From positions 1-38,332 of the forward strand of contig JAIRUZ010000064.1 of NCBI GenBank assembly GCA_031254115.1: a stretch of 38,332 bases of DNA, written 5' to 3'. This document shows, in pieces, positions 1 through 8,964 of this stretch. Under the pieces are notes generated by a model. That model ran no database searches, was not told where the DNA came from, and worked only from the letters and a program-made list of their open reading frames with translations. The stretch is from Streptococcaceae bacterium (GTDB lineage: Bacteria > Bacillota > Bacilli > Lactobacillales > Streptococcaceae). Within the stretch, counting starts at the first letter, position 1, and the number at the start of each line of letters is the position of its first letter. The position numbers and the translations under genes are program-made.

Positions 1-1
1 T

Positions 2-88
2 TATAGAAACAGAAAACAAAAACAAACAGAAAGACAACACGAGGTACCGTCCAATGAAGAAGATTTTAAACAAAAAGTGTCAATTTAA
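2..88 (+). CDS. possible C-terminal end of an upstream gene (partial)
   Basis: Frame 2 is open from the window edge to a TAA at 86-88 and would encode a short, very hydrophilic, charged tail rich in K, Q, R and E. It could be the end of a gene that starts outside the window. Frame 3 is also open to a TAG at about 102, so the choice of frame is uncertain. No family is recognisable from so few residues. Confidence 0.2.
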   Translation, partial: YRNRKQKQTERQHEVPSNEEDFKQKVSI

Positions 89-121
89 CAAATTGGTCGT
101 GTAGTCTCAATAGAAAGTAGA

Positions 122-262
122 ATGAAGAAAAAAATTATTTTAAGTTGCCTTTCCTTTTTATCTTTGACTTTGATTATTGGATTTCCTACGTTAAAAATAG
201 TGGGATATAGTTTATTTCTTCTTTTTCTTATTGGATTATGGTTTCCTATGAAGAAGCAGTGA
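122..262 (+). CDS. small hypothetical membrane protein, 46 aa
   Basis: This ATG-to-TGA ORF is too short for the ORF track. It begins with MKKK and is then almost wholly hydrophobic, reading as two short membrane segments separated by a few residues around P-T-L-K, and it ends in MKKQ. There is no strong Shine-Dalgarno sequence. The region is much more AT-rich than the genes to its right. I do not recognise a family. A two-helix membrane peptide is the only inference, and it may be a remnant or not expressed. Confidence 0.35.
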   Translation: MKKKIILSCLSFLSLTLIIGFPTLKIVGYSLFLLFLIGLWFPMKKQ

Positions 263-314
263 CTTTATTTGATGATAGTTACTAAGAAAATGATGTCAAG
301 GACGAGAGGCGAAA

Positions 315-566
315 ATGAAAGCAAAATACGGGAATCAGATAGTAGAAATATGGAAAATATCGCACGATACATCTGATAGTGAGTGGGTTCGAGCGGCGTT
401 TGATAAAGGGATACTCCGATGGGACAAGATGAACGGTGATGTCCTTAGATTTCCGCAAACATTTGGGGGCATTGCGCCTGTGGGATATTATTTGATTCTG
501 CTCAATAGTCATGATTATATGGCGGTGACTGAGAAAAAATTCGGGAAAGATTTTAGAATACTCTGA
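315..566 (+). CDS. hypothetical protein, 83 aa
   Basis: A soluble ORF of 83 residues with no membrane segment or signal peptide. Aromatic and glycine residues cluster near the C-terminus (GGIAPVGYYLILLNSHDY), suggesting a small folded domain. The start follows a weak purine-rich stretch (GAGAGGCG). A terminator lies about 20 bases past the stop, which supports a real gene end. It overlaps an antisense ORF of similar length that lacks these signals. It could be a small cargo or immunity-type gene, but that is only a guess from its AT-rich setting. Confidence 0.45.
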   Translation: MKAKYGNQIVEIWKISHDTSDSEWVRAAFDKGILRWDKMNGDVLRFPQTFGGIAPVGYYLILLNSHDYMAVTEKKFGKDFRIL

Positions 567-584
567 TGAAAAAAATCGTATTCA

Positions 585-608
585 AAACAGCCGTTGTGGC
601 TGTTTTTT
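585..608 (+). terminator. intrinsic terminator after the 83-aa ORF
   Basis: AAACAGCC pairs with GGCTGTTT across a five-base loop (GTTGT), followed by a T-run. It separates the AT-rich left edge from the phosphatase gene, and its T-run abuts the next promoter. Confidence 0.8.
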
Positions 609-616
609 GGTAAAAT
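608..616 (+). promoter_or_regulatory. extended -10 promoter of the phosphatase gene (leaderless type)
   Basis: TGG TAAAAT ends exactly six bases before the ATG at 623. A start site about seven bases after the -10 box would fall on the ATG itself. The AGGGG between box and ATG is too close to act as a normal ribosome binding site. Confidence 0.55.
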
Positions 617-622
617 AGGGGT

Positions 623-1315
623 ATGAAAATTTATTTGGTGCGGCATGGCAAGACGATGTTTAACACGATTGGGCGCGCGCAGGGGTGGAGCGATACGCCG
701 CTAACGGATGAGGGCGAGCTTGGAATTACGGAGTTGGGGCTTGGTTTTAAGGCGCGCGGTGTAACTTTTGAGCGCGCGTATTCGAGTGATTCGGGGCGCA
801 CAATTCAGACGATGGGCTTGATTTTGAAGCATTCGGAGAATGAGGAGATTTCGTACACGTTTGATAAGCGGATTCGTGAGTGGTGTTTTGGGAGCTTTGA
901 CGGCGGCTATGATGGCGATTTGTTTGACGGGGTGTTGCCCGTTGTCTTCACGCGAAATGGCAAGGGGACAGATGTCTGGGAACAGCCGTTATCTGAGATT
1001 TGTCAGGCGATTTATGATGTGGATACGGCGGGCTGGGCTGAGACATGGGAAGAGCTGTCGGGGCGCATTTTGGAAGGCTTTCATGCGATTGCTGAGGAAG
1101 CAGAAGCCGCGGGCGCTGAAAATATCGTGATTGTGAGTCACGGCATGACGATTGGCACGTTTATTCATTTGCTGAGGCCGTATGAGCCGCGGCCGCGCGG
1201 GCTTGACAATGGTTGCGTGAGTGAGCTGACATATGAAAAGGGTGTGTTTCATGTAGAAACGTGTGGCGATATGAGTTATCGCGAACTTGGACGAGAAAAA
1301 TTAGCACTCGATTGA
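623..1315 (+). CDS. histidine phosphatase (phosphoglycerate mutase-like)
   Basis: This belongs to the histidine phosphatase (2H) superfamily, whose members remove or transfer phosphate through a phospho-histidine. The signature LVRHGKTMFN lies at residues 5-14 and the second catalytic histidine is in VSHGMTIGTF near residue 170. At 230 residues it fits the GpmB/CobC-type phosphatases rather than glycolytic mutase. The substrate cannot be read from sequence. The start is fixed because the family signature begins a few residues after this ATG. The last bases overlap a CIRCE element that also acts as the terminator. It is transcribed alone, apparently as a leaderless mRNA. Confidence 0.85.
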   Translation: MKIYLVRHGKTMFNTIGRAQGWSDTPLTDEGELGITELGLGFKARGVTFERAYSSDSGRTIQTMGLILKHSENEEISYTFDKRIREWCFGSFDGGYDGDLFDGVLPVVFTRNGKGTDVWEQPLSEICQAIYDVDTAGWAETWEELSGRILEGFHAIAEEAEAAGAENIVIVSHGMTIGTFIHLLRPYEPRPRGLDNGCVSELTYEKGVFHVETCGDMSYRELGREKLALD

Positions 1316-1327
1316 TTTGAGTGCTAA
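1301..1327. promoter_or_regulatory. CIRCE operator 1 (HrcA site) doubling as terminator
   Basis: TTAGCACTC-N9-GAGTGCTAA matches the CIRCE consensus exactly. It overlaps the last codons of the phosphatase gene, lies just upstream of the hrcA -35 box, and is followed by a T-run, so the same inverted repeat can end phosphatase transcription. Confidence 0.95.
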
Positions 1328-1331
1328 TTTT

Positions 1332-1360
1332 TTGACATTTATTTCTTAATATGGTATTAT
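1332..1360 (+). promoter_or_regulatory. sigma-A promoter of hrcA-grpE-dnaK
   Basis: TTGACA, 17-base spacer, TATTAT. It sits between two CIRCE elements, the classic arrangement for HrcA repression. Confidence 0.92.
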
Positions 1361-1372
1361 TTGTTTAGTGAA

Positions 1373-1399
1373 TTAGCACTCGCGAGTGACGAGTGCCAG
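1373..1399. promoter_or_regulatory. CIRCE operator 2 (HrcA site)
   Basis: TTAGCACTC-N9-GAGTGCCAG has a perfect left arm and two substitutions in the right arm. It lies between the -10 box and the hrcA ribosome binding site, where bound HrcA would block initiation or elongation. Confidence 0.9.
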
Positions 1400-1410
1400 A
1401 AAGGAGAAAA

Positions 1411-2421
1411 ATGTCAATCACAGAGCGTCAAAAGCATGTTTTGGATAAGATTATCTCGATTTATGCTAAAGAGAGGCAGCCCGTTGGCTCAAAGAGCCTG
1501 ATGGCGAACATTGACGTGTCGTCTGCGACGATCAGAAATGATATGAAAGTGCTTGAAGATGCAGGTTTTATCGAAAAGCCGCACACGTCAAGCGGGCGCG
1601 TGCCGTCGATTGCGGGTTACAGATATTTCGTTGAAAATGACTTTGAGCTTGAAGAGCTGACGCAAACGGATTTGTTTCAGGTGATGAAGGCGTTTGACGG
1701 CGAGTTTGTTAGGCTGTCAGACCTGATGAAAACGGCGGCTGACACGCTGTCAGCGCTGACAGGATTGACAACGTTTGTCTTGAATGTGCCACAGCGCGAG
1801 CAGGAGCTCAGAAACTTTGAGTTGGTGCTGCTCGACAGTCATTCGGTGCTGGCAGTGTTTACATTGTCAACGGGCGAGGTGCGCACGAATCAATTTATCT
1901 TGCCGCGCAGCCTTTCTGAGAGCGATTTGCAGACGATTAAGCAAATTGTTGCGGAGCGCTTGTTGGATAAGAAAATTTTGGAGATTCATTACAGCTTGCG
2001 CACCGAGATTCCGCAGATTGTCAGTCGCTATTTTACGGCGACTCGCGATGTGCTCCGTGTTTTCGATATTGCGTTTGACGGGATTTTCGAGGAAAAAATG
2101 GCGGTGAGTGGCAAAGAGAAAGTCTTGCCGCAGCTTTCTGAGAGCGAAATTGCGCAAGAGATTCGGCTAATTACGGACAATGACGATTTTAGGACGGTGA
2201 CGTTTGACGACAAGGCGATTTTCAAGAATTTGACGGTCATGAGCCAAAAATTCCTCGTGCCCTATCGCGGCATGGGCACGATTTCCCTGGTTGGGCCGAT
2301 TGACCTTGATTACCCGAAAGTCATGTCGGCGCTTGATCTCGCGGCGCGAATCTTGACGATGAAGCTGACGGATTACTATCGGTATCTGGACGGCAATCAC
2401 TATGAAGTAGAAAGGACATAA
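1411..2421 (+). CDS. hrcA: heat-inducible transcription repressor HrcA
   Basis: HrcA binds CIRCE operators and represses class I heat-shock genes, with its activity tuned by GroEL in the cytoplasm. The N-terminal winged helix (about residues 1-75) contains the family-typical SSATIRNDM and [12 protein letters not shown] stretches. The rest is the GAF-like dimerisation region. I take the ATG at 1411 behind AAAGGAG as the start; the track's start at 1393 is a GTG inside the CIRCE right arm. The protein is 336 residues, normal for the family. It is first in an operon with grpE (one-base gap) and dnaK, and its own promoter carries two CIRCE elements, giving autoregulation. The coding sequence contains a full copy of the 16-bp palindrome, encoding LSALTG. 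Confidence 0.97.
   Translation: MSITERQKHVLDKIISIYAKERQPVGSKSLMANIDVSSATIRNDMKVLEDAGFIEKPHTSSGRVPSIAGYRYFVENDFELEELTQTDLFQVMKAFDGEFVRLSDLMKTAADTLSALTGLTTFVLNVPQREQELRNFELVLLDSHSVLAVFTLSTGEVRTNQFILPRSLSESDLQTIKQIVAERLLDKKILEIHYSLRTEIPQIVSRYFTATRDVLRVFDIAFDGIFEEKMAVSGKEKVLPQLSESEIAQEIRLITDNDDFRTVTFDDKAIFKNLTVMSQKFLVPYRGMGTISLVGPIDLDYPKVMSALDLAARILTMKLTDYYRYLDGNHYEVERT
1747..1762. repeat. iterated palindrome CTGTCAGCGCTGACAG (in hrcA)
   Basis: Perfect 16-bp copy in phase CTG TCA GCG CTG ACA, encoding LSALT. Confidence 0.9.
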
Positions 2422-2422
2422 G

Positions 2423-2932
2423 ATGTCAAAAGAGAAGAAAAAAGATGAGGCGACTGATTTCGACGAGGCAGTTGAAAAAGTGGTCGAAGAAGCAGCGGCT
2501 GAGGTGGAAAATAAGACGCCTGTTATTGATTGGGAAGACAAATTTTACCGCGCGAATGCGGAGCTGCAAAATATTCAAAAGCGCAATCAGGACGAGCGCG
2601 TGCGTTTGACGCAATATCGGTCACAAGAACTCGCCACGAAAATCCTACCATCGCTTGACAATCTGGAGCGCGCGCTTGCTGTTGACGGCTTGACAGATGA
2701 TGTCAAAAAAGGGCTTGAAATGGTGCAAGAATCGCTTCTGTCAGCGCTGACAGACGAAGGAATCACGCGTATCGCGACTGACGGCGAATTTGACCCGAAC
2801 ATTCACATGGCGGTGCAGACAGTTGAGCCGACAGAGGAAATCGCGGCGAATCATATCGCGCAAGTGCTTCAAAAAGGCTATCAGCTCAAGGAGCGCGTCT
2901 TGCGCCCCGCAATGGTTGTCGTTGCACAATAA
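2423..2932 (+). CDS. grpE: GrpE nucleotide exchange factor
   Basis: GrpE releases ADP from DnaK and resets the chaperone cycle. The protein has a charged, disordered N-terminus of about 40 residues, a coiled-coil (residues about 40-90, with [17 protein letters not shown]) and a C-terminal beta domain ending in [11 protein letters not shown], all typical. At 169 residues it is a compact GrpE. It follows hrcA by one base and precedes dnaK by 59 bases without a clear promoter between, so it is co-transcribed under CIRCE control. It carries a full copy of the 16-bp palindrome encoding LSALTD. Confidence 0.97.
   Translation: MSKEKKKDEATDFDEAVEKVVEEAAAEVENKTPVIDWEDKFYRANAELQNIQKRNQDERVRLTQYRSQELATKILPSLDNLERALAVDGLTDDVKKGLEMVQESLLSALTDEGITRIATDGEFDPNIHMAVQTVEPTEEIAANHIAQVLQKGYQLKERVLRPAMVVVAQ
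2738..2753. repeat. iterated palindrome CTGTCAGCGCTGACAG (in grpE)
   Basis: Perfect copy, extended to 18 bp by flanking T and A, encoding LSALTD. Confidence 0.9.
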
Positions 2933-2952
2933 CTAAATCTTGTCCGCAATGA

Positions 2953-4833
<1,881 letters not shown>

Positions 4834-4840
4834 AGTTTCC

Positions 4841-4869
4841 TTGCCGCTTTATCGTAAATATGTTAAAAT
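4841..4869 (+). promoter_or_regulatory. promoter of the 173-aa membrane protein
   Basis: TTGCCG, 17-base spacer, TAAAAT, with an extended TGT in front of the -10 box. Confidence 0.7.
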
Positions 4870-4896
4870 AAATCCATCTTATAAAAAGGTGGATTT
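4870..4896 (+). terminator. dnaK terminator hairpin containing the next gene's ribosome binding site
   Basis: AAATCCATCTT pairs with AAGGTGGATTT (11 bp, one G-T pair) across ATAAA, followed by T residues. The right arm is also the Shine-Dalgarno sequence (AAGGTGG) of the ATG at 4900. A transcript started at the local promoter lacks most of the left arm, so only dnaK read-through RNA should fold it. Confidence 0.75.
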
Positions 4897-4899
4897 TTT

Positions 4900-5421
4900 A
4901 TGTCAACAAATAAAATCATGGCGCTTATCGGCGCGATTACGTACAGTTTCATGCCATTCTTGATGCTGATTATCGCTGCGGGGGCAAGCACGGCGCAGTA
5001 TCAGAGCGAAATGGCAGGGACAAGCACGAGTGCGTCACTTGTGGCGGGCATTTATAGCTTTCTTGCGTTTGTCACATTTCTTATCGCGGCGGCCAATTGG
5101 GTAGCGTTTGCGCTGATTGACGGTAAGCACGGCCAAGCCTGGAAGATTTATCTGCTCGTGAGCGGCATTTTGTCGGCTCTGTCAATCATTGGGTTGATTC
5201 CTGGCGTGTTGTTCATTCTCGCGTTTGCACTGCGCGGCAAACCAAAAGCTGTCAGCGCTGACGAAGCTGACGGTGCGATTAGCTGGCAAGCGCCAATCGC
5301 TGAAAGCATTGAGCCTGACACAAACGAGCCGTCATCAGACGCTCGCGAATGGACAATCACCAAACAAGGCAAAGTCGAGCTGACAGAATCAACAGAATCA
5401 GAAAAAACTTCAGAAATTTGA
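4900..5421 (+). CDS. small membrane protein, paralogue of the 7289-7786 product
   Basis: A 173-residue protein with about four membrane segments: residues 8-27, 48-72, 85-100 and 105-118 are hydrophobic. A hydrophilic acidic tail of about 50 residues follows. The opening MSTNKIMALIG and the closing segment WKIYLLVSGIL...FILAFALR match the paralogue at 7289-7786, so the two genes arose by duplication and flank the phosphodiesterase gene. It resembles DUF4064-type membrane proteins, but I am not sure of the family and no function is known. The ribosome binding site AAGGTGG is part of a terminator hairpin. A palindrome variant encodes AVSAD. Confidence 0.75.
   Translation: MSTNKIMALIGAITYSFMPFLMLIIAAGASTAQYQSEMAGTSTSASLVAGIYSFLAFVTFLIAAANWVAFALIDGKHGQAWKIYLLVSGILSALSIIGLIPGVLFILAFALRGKPKAVSADEADGAISWQAPIAESIEPDTNEPSSDAREWTITKQGKVELTESTESEKTSEI
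5249..5264. repeat. iterated palindrome, variant copy (14 of 16)
   Basis: CTGTCAGCGCTGACGA, read here in another frame (A-V-S-A-D). Confidence 0.75.
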
Positions 5422-5427
5422 AGTTTT
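5402..5427. terminator. bidirectional terminator between convergent genes
   Basis: AAAAAACTTC and GAAGTTTTTT pair across AGAAATTT. The stem has A-runs on one side and T-runs on the other, so it can serve both the 173-aa gene and the convergent phosphodiesterase gene. Confidence 0.8.
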
Positions 5428-5429
5428 TT

Positions 5430-7217
5430 TTAATTTTCAGCACTCACGCCAATGCCCGTGTCAATCTCGATGGCGAGGCGAATGCGATCGGCGTAGCTCG
5501 GGTGATTGGTGTCTGCTTTGATGACGCGCTTGAGCTCGCCCAGATTATCGGTGATGATACCGTCAACCTGCAGCGACATCATGCGCCGCATCGTTAGCGG
5601 GTCATTGACCGTCCAAGCGAAAACGAGCTGATTGCGCCGCGACGTGCTATCGACAAAATCAAAACTCAGCGTGGTTGCTTCGATTGTGTACGCGTCGGCG
5701 ACCGTGTTCGGGGAAATCAGATCGTAAGGCAGGATAAAGCTGACGAAAAGCTCGGGCTTCTTTTCTTTCATCTGTTTGACAATGTTGTAGTCAAGCGAAT
5801 GAATCTTGTCACCATTTTTCAGGAGTCTGGCGGCATATTTTTGAATGAAACGATCTGTCAGGTCTGACGAATCATAGCGTGACGTTTTGATTTCGACCAA
5901 AAGCTTCTGATGCAGCTTTTCGGCAGCTGACAAATAGACATCAAAGCTCACGAGCTTGGCGGATTTGCCATTTTCGTGCGCAGTTAATTCTGTCAGCGCT
6001 TGCAGACTTGTTTTTTGTGGAATTTTAGCGGTGCCTGTGAGCGCAAGTGTATTCGCGTCATGCAGCACGATGAACTGACGGTCGGCAGTTTCCTGAATAT
6101 CCATCTCGACATAATCAGGCTTTTCTTTTGCGGTCAATTCGAGCGCTGGAATCGTGTTTTGCACGCCATTTTCATCGTCAACGCCGCGGTGCGAAATCGT
6201 AACGGGCGGCTTGTCCAAAAAGCCCGACAAAACAACATAATTTGACAAGATAATAAGGCCCATGAAAAGCAGACTGACGCTCACAGTAGCGATTTTGAAA
6301 AGTTTGTTAGTCTTGCTTGGCGCAGCTTTTTTGTCGCTTGGCGCAAAGCCGAGCTCGCGCAATATAAAGCTAAAGAGCAGCACCTGAGCGAGCGTTTGGA
6401 CGAGAAATTCCATCAGATAAATCAGCGTCATGCAACTAATCGCAGCAAAAAGCGCGAAATTTGTTTTGTCAAATTGCGTTTGCAGCGCATAAAGCGTCCA
6501 ATAAAACGCCTGCGAAAGGACAAACACAAAGGCTGCAATAGCGGCCATATAAAATCCCAAATGTGTGAGCTTGCGAAAACCGCGCGTGATTGTGACACTT
6601 TCTCGAATAGCCACGCGGACGCGTTTTTTCTTCAAAATCGTAAGCGGCAAAACAAAGAGAAAACGCGCGCCAATCACGAAAACAAACAGATAAAACGCGC
6701 TCAAAATCAAAATGTGCCAGCCGTGATAGAAAAATTCCATCGTAAAAGCAGGGATTTTTACTTTATCCAAAAGCGGCGTGGAAAATGCGTATTTTCCAAA
6801 AGGCAAAATCAAAAGAAAATAAACGAGAAAAAAGCTGAAACTGCGCCAACTGAGTCGCGCAAGCGCCGTGCGCAACGATTTTATCACCGCGTGACGCGAA
6901 ATCGTGCCTTCTTGAATCAGCCGCACGCCTTGAATTTGCAGCACAAATTGCAAGTAAACCACGAGCATCATCATACCAAGCAGCGCAAAAAGTCCTAAAA
7001 CACCCAAAAAATGGTGGCTGATGAGCTCCTGCAGATTATTGTAGGAAATATAAGGAATGCCAGAGGCCAATTGGATAAGTCTGGCAAACCAAGTGAAAAG
7101 CGGGATAAGTACGAGTTCTAAAAAAAGAGAAGTGCCAAGAAAGAGTGCCAAATAGCGCAAAAAATGCCGCTTAAACTCTGCCAAATAGCGCCTGAAAAAA
7201 TCAATTAAGTGTGCCAT
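5430..7217 (-). CDS. membrane-anchored glycerophosphodiester phosphodiesterase
   Basis: The N-terminal 320 residues hold a run of membrane helices of the kind seen in the GDPD membrane domain. The C-terminal half is a GDPD TIM barrel: ISHRGVDDE...NT with the catalytic histidine, VEMDIQ as metal ligands, then LHD, VEIKT, and DGIITDNL at the end. Such enzymes hydrolyse glycerophosphodiesters, possibly from lipids or lipoteichoic acid, at the membrane. Length is 595 residues, normal for this two-domain form. It stands alone on the minus strand between two paralogous membrane proteins. The mRNA seems leaderless: the -10 box ends six bases before the ATG. A half palindrome encodes LQALTE. Confidence 0.9.
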   Translation of the reverse strand: MAHLIDFFRRYLAEFKRHFLRYLALFLGTSLFLELVLIPLFTWFARLIQLASGIPYISYNNLQELISHHFLGVLGLFALLGMMMLVVYLQFVLQIQGVRLIQEGTISRHAVIKSLRTALARLSWRSFSFFLVYFLLILPFGKYAFSTPLLDKVKIPAFTMEFFYHGWHILILSAFYLFVFVIGARFLFVLPLTILKKKRVRVAIRESVTITRGFRKLTHLGFYMAAIAAFVFVLSQAFYWTLYALQTQFDKTNFALFAAISCMTLIYLMEFLVQTLAQVLLFSFILRELGFAPSDKKAAPSKTNKLFKIATVSVSLLFMGLIILSNYVVLSGFLDKPPVTISHRGVDDENGVQNTIPALELTAKEKPDYVEMDIQETADRQFIVLHDANTLALTGTAKIPQKTSLQALTELTAHENGKSAKLVSFDVYLSAAEKLHQKLLVEIKTSRYDSSDLTDRFIQKYAARLLKNGDKIHSLDYNIVKQMKEKKPELFVSFILPYDLISPNTVADAYTIEATTLSFDFVDSTSRRNQLVFAWTVNDPLTMRRMMSLQVDGIITDNLGELKRVIKADTNHPSYADRIRLAIEIDTGIGVSAEN

Positions 7218-7223
7218 GCAACG

Positions 7224-7232
7224 ATTATAGCA
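7224..7232 (-). promoter_or_regulatory. extended -10 promoter of the GDPD gene (leaderless type)
   Basis: On the minus strand TGC TATAAT lies six bases before the ATG at 7217. There is no Shine-Dalgarno sequence. Confidence 0.65.
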
Positions 7233-7260
7233 TGAACCCAGAAAAATCTCGCGTAAACTA

Positions 7261-7269
7261 TGTTATAAT
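7261..7269 (+). promoter_or_regulatory. extended -10 promoter of the 165-aa membrane protein
   Basis: TGT TATAAT with no evident -35 box, followed by AAAGGAG at 7276-7282. It is divergent from the GDPD promoter. Confidence 0.65.
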
Positions 7270-7288
7270 GAAATTAAAGGAGATAACC

Positions 7289-7786
7289 ATGTCAACAAAC
7301 AAATTAATGGCGCTGATTGGTAATATTTTGAACACAATCAACCTGGCACTTGGAATTATCAGTCTCGCATTTATTAGTTACCTAGCTGCAGCAATTGGAA
7401 GCGCGGATGGAAAAAATCTTTCTGGAGTGACAGATAGCACTTATACTTATACTTATGCGAATGGCGCGCACTACCTTTCGACAGGTGCTTGGCTATTTTT
7501 TACTATTTACTTGATTATGTTGCTGATTACAGCTGCGGCGCTTGTCTTTGGCTGGATTGCGGGCGCAAAAATCGACAAAGAAGGCGTAAATGATAAGCCG
7601 TGGAAGATTTTTCTGCTCGTATTTGGGATTTTAAGTGTGTTCAACATGTTCGCGGGCGTTTTCTACATTCTTGCCTTTGCGCTTCGAACACCTAAAAAAA
7701 CGTCCGTGGCGCATGCGTCTGGCATTGAGCCATCGCACGCGGCCGATTGGACAGAGCTCAAACCAACAGAAAACTCAGAAAATTAA
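7289..7786 (+). CDS. small membrane protein, paralogue of the 4900-5421 product
   Basis: A 165-residue protein starting MSTNKLMALIG with hydrophobic segments at about residues 8-32, 63-90, 106-120 and 122-137, then a hydrophilic tail. It shares its first ten residues and the block WKIFLLVFGIL...FYILAFALR with the product of 4900-5421. The track start at 7211 is too early; the ATG at 7289 has AAAGGAG six bases upstream and restores the shared N-terminus. It converges on mvaA, and the two stop codons overlap in a TTAA inside a bidirectional terminator. Function unknown; the GDPD gene between the two copies hints at a cell-envelope role. Confidence 0.75.
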   Translation: MSTNKLMALIGNILNTINLALGIISLAFISYLAAAIGSADGKNLSGVTDSTYTYTYANGAHYLSTGAWLFFTIYLIMLLITAAALVFGWIAGAKIDKEGVNDKPWKIFLLVFGILSVFNMFAGVFYILAFALRTPKKTSVAHASGIEPSHAADWTELKPTENSEN

Positions 7787-7800
7787 TTTCTGAGTTTTTT
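7771..7800. terminator. bidirectional terminator over two overlapping stop codons
   Basis: AAACTCAGAAA pairs with TTTCTGAGTTT across ATTAA, with a T-run on the plus side and a shorter one on the minus side. The loop holds the stop codons of both convergent genes. Confidence 0.8.
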
Positions 7801-8964
7801 TAATAATTTGCGGGCGTTATCCAGCGTGATGGAGCTTTTTTTGAGCTGTTTTGCGACGGCGTCAATTTCGCTACCGACAGCGCCTGCATTCATGGCAAAT
7901 GTGCGCGCTTGGAGCGCCATGTGCCCTTTTTGAATACCAGTTGTGGTTAGCGCTTTGAGCGCTGCGAGATTATTTGCCAGTCCAATCGCTGCAATCACGG
8001 ACGCGACCGTTTTTGCGTCGCGCGTTTTGAGAAGCGAGAAGGCTGCCTTGGCGCGCGGGAGCGTTGACGTTGCACCACCTTGTGTACCGATTGGCAAATG
8101 AATCTCGATTTGTCCGATAAGTTCGTTTGTTTCAGGCGCATAAGTCCATGTTGCGAGCGGCCGCGTCAGATTGTTGGCAAGATAAATGGCACGCGTATCA
8201 TTGCCAAGCGCGAGAACCGCCGCGTCTACGCCATTTAAGATGCCTTTGTTGTGCGTTGCGGTACGCATACTGTCAATCTTCGCGTAGTCAGACGCCCACG
8301 CAATTTTTTGCATCAACTCAGGCGTATCAAGCGTCACCCGCGTCTCGACAACCGTCACGCAGCGGCTGACTTCATTTGATAAAATAGAAAATAAAATCGT
8401 TTCCTCTGGGAAAAGCTCGCGCAGGTAAGTGGCAATTGCCTCGAGCATGGTGTTAATCATATTGGCGCCCATGGCGTCTTTCGTGTCAAAGGTCGCCGTG
8501 AGAGAAAGCCAGTTTTCGTAGATTTCGAGCTTGAAGTCGGTCATACCGCCGCCGCGCGCATAAATGCTCGGGTAAGCGCGTTTTGCGATTTTGAAAATCT
8601 CGGTGCGCCGCGCGTTTAGCTGCTCTACAAGCGCTGACGGAGCAGAAACTTGCGTCCAAACAATTTGGCCTGACATGAAACGCTCGTTTTTGAGCGTCGT
8701 AAAAGCGCCTGCAAGTTTTGCGCCACTATTTGCGGCGGCAATCACAGACGGCTCCTCGGTCGCCATGGGCACGGTGAAAGCTTGCCCGTCGACGGTTATA
8801 AAGCAGACGCCTGTGGGGATTTCGGTCGTCGTGATGAAATTTTCGATGAGATGGTCGGCAATGTCGGCTGACAACGGTTCTGTCAGCGCTGACAGAAGCT
8901 CGGGCTCGTCTGTCAGCTGACGGCGCCTTGCGTCAGGCGTGAGTTGATAAAATTTCTCAGGCAT
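7783..8964 (-). CDS. mvaA: hydroxymethylglutaryl-CoA reductase, class II
   Basis: This enzyme reduces HMG-CoA to mevalonate, the committed step of the mevalonate route to isoprenoids. Signatures of the class II bacterial form are visible: VPMATEEPSVIAAA near residue 80, KDAMGANMINTM near 175, and GTQGGATSTLPRAK near 310. The length is 393 residues, slightly short of the usual 420 or so. The start is the ATG at 8964, eight bases inside the thiolase gene (ATGCCTGA); the upstream extension in the track is thiolase out of frame. The two genes form a translationally coupled operon. A 20-bp palindrome copy encodes LLSALTE. Confidence 0.93.
   Translation of the reverse strand: MPEKFYQLTPDARRRQLTDEPELLSALTEPLSADIADHLIENFITTTEIPTGVCFITVDGQAFTVPMATEEPSVIAAANSGAKLAGAFTTLKNERFMSGQIVWTQVSAPSALVEQLNARRTEIFKIAKRAYPSIYARGGGMTDFKLEIYENWLSLTATFDTKDAMGANMINTMLEAIATYLRELFPEETILFSILSNEVSRCVTVVETRVTLDTPELMQKIAWASDYAKIDSMRTATHNKGILNGVDAAVLALGNDTRAIYLANNLTRPLATWTYAPETNELIGQIEIHLPIGTQGGATSTLPRAKAAFSLLKTRDAKTVASVIAAIGLANNLAALKALTTTGIQKGHMALQARTFAMNAGAVGSEIDAVAKQLKKSSITLDNARKLLKKLRN
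8880..8895. repeat. iterated palindrome CTGTCAGCGCTGACAG (in mvaA)
   Basis: Perfect copy, self-complementary over 20 bp (8878-8897), encoding LSALTE on the minus strand. A shorter relative CTGTCAGCTGAC lies at 8910-8921. Confidence 0.9.

Noticed and set aside
1393-1410. Upstream GTG start for hrcA in the ORF track
   Set aside because: It lies inside the CIRCE right arm and has no ribosome binding site; the ATG at 1411 has AAAGGAG.
6396-6998. 200-aa plus-strand ORF opposite the GDPD gene
   Set aside because: Very basic shadow of the membrane domain read in antisense; no start signals.
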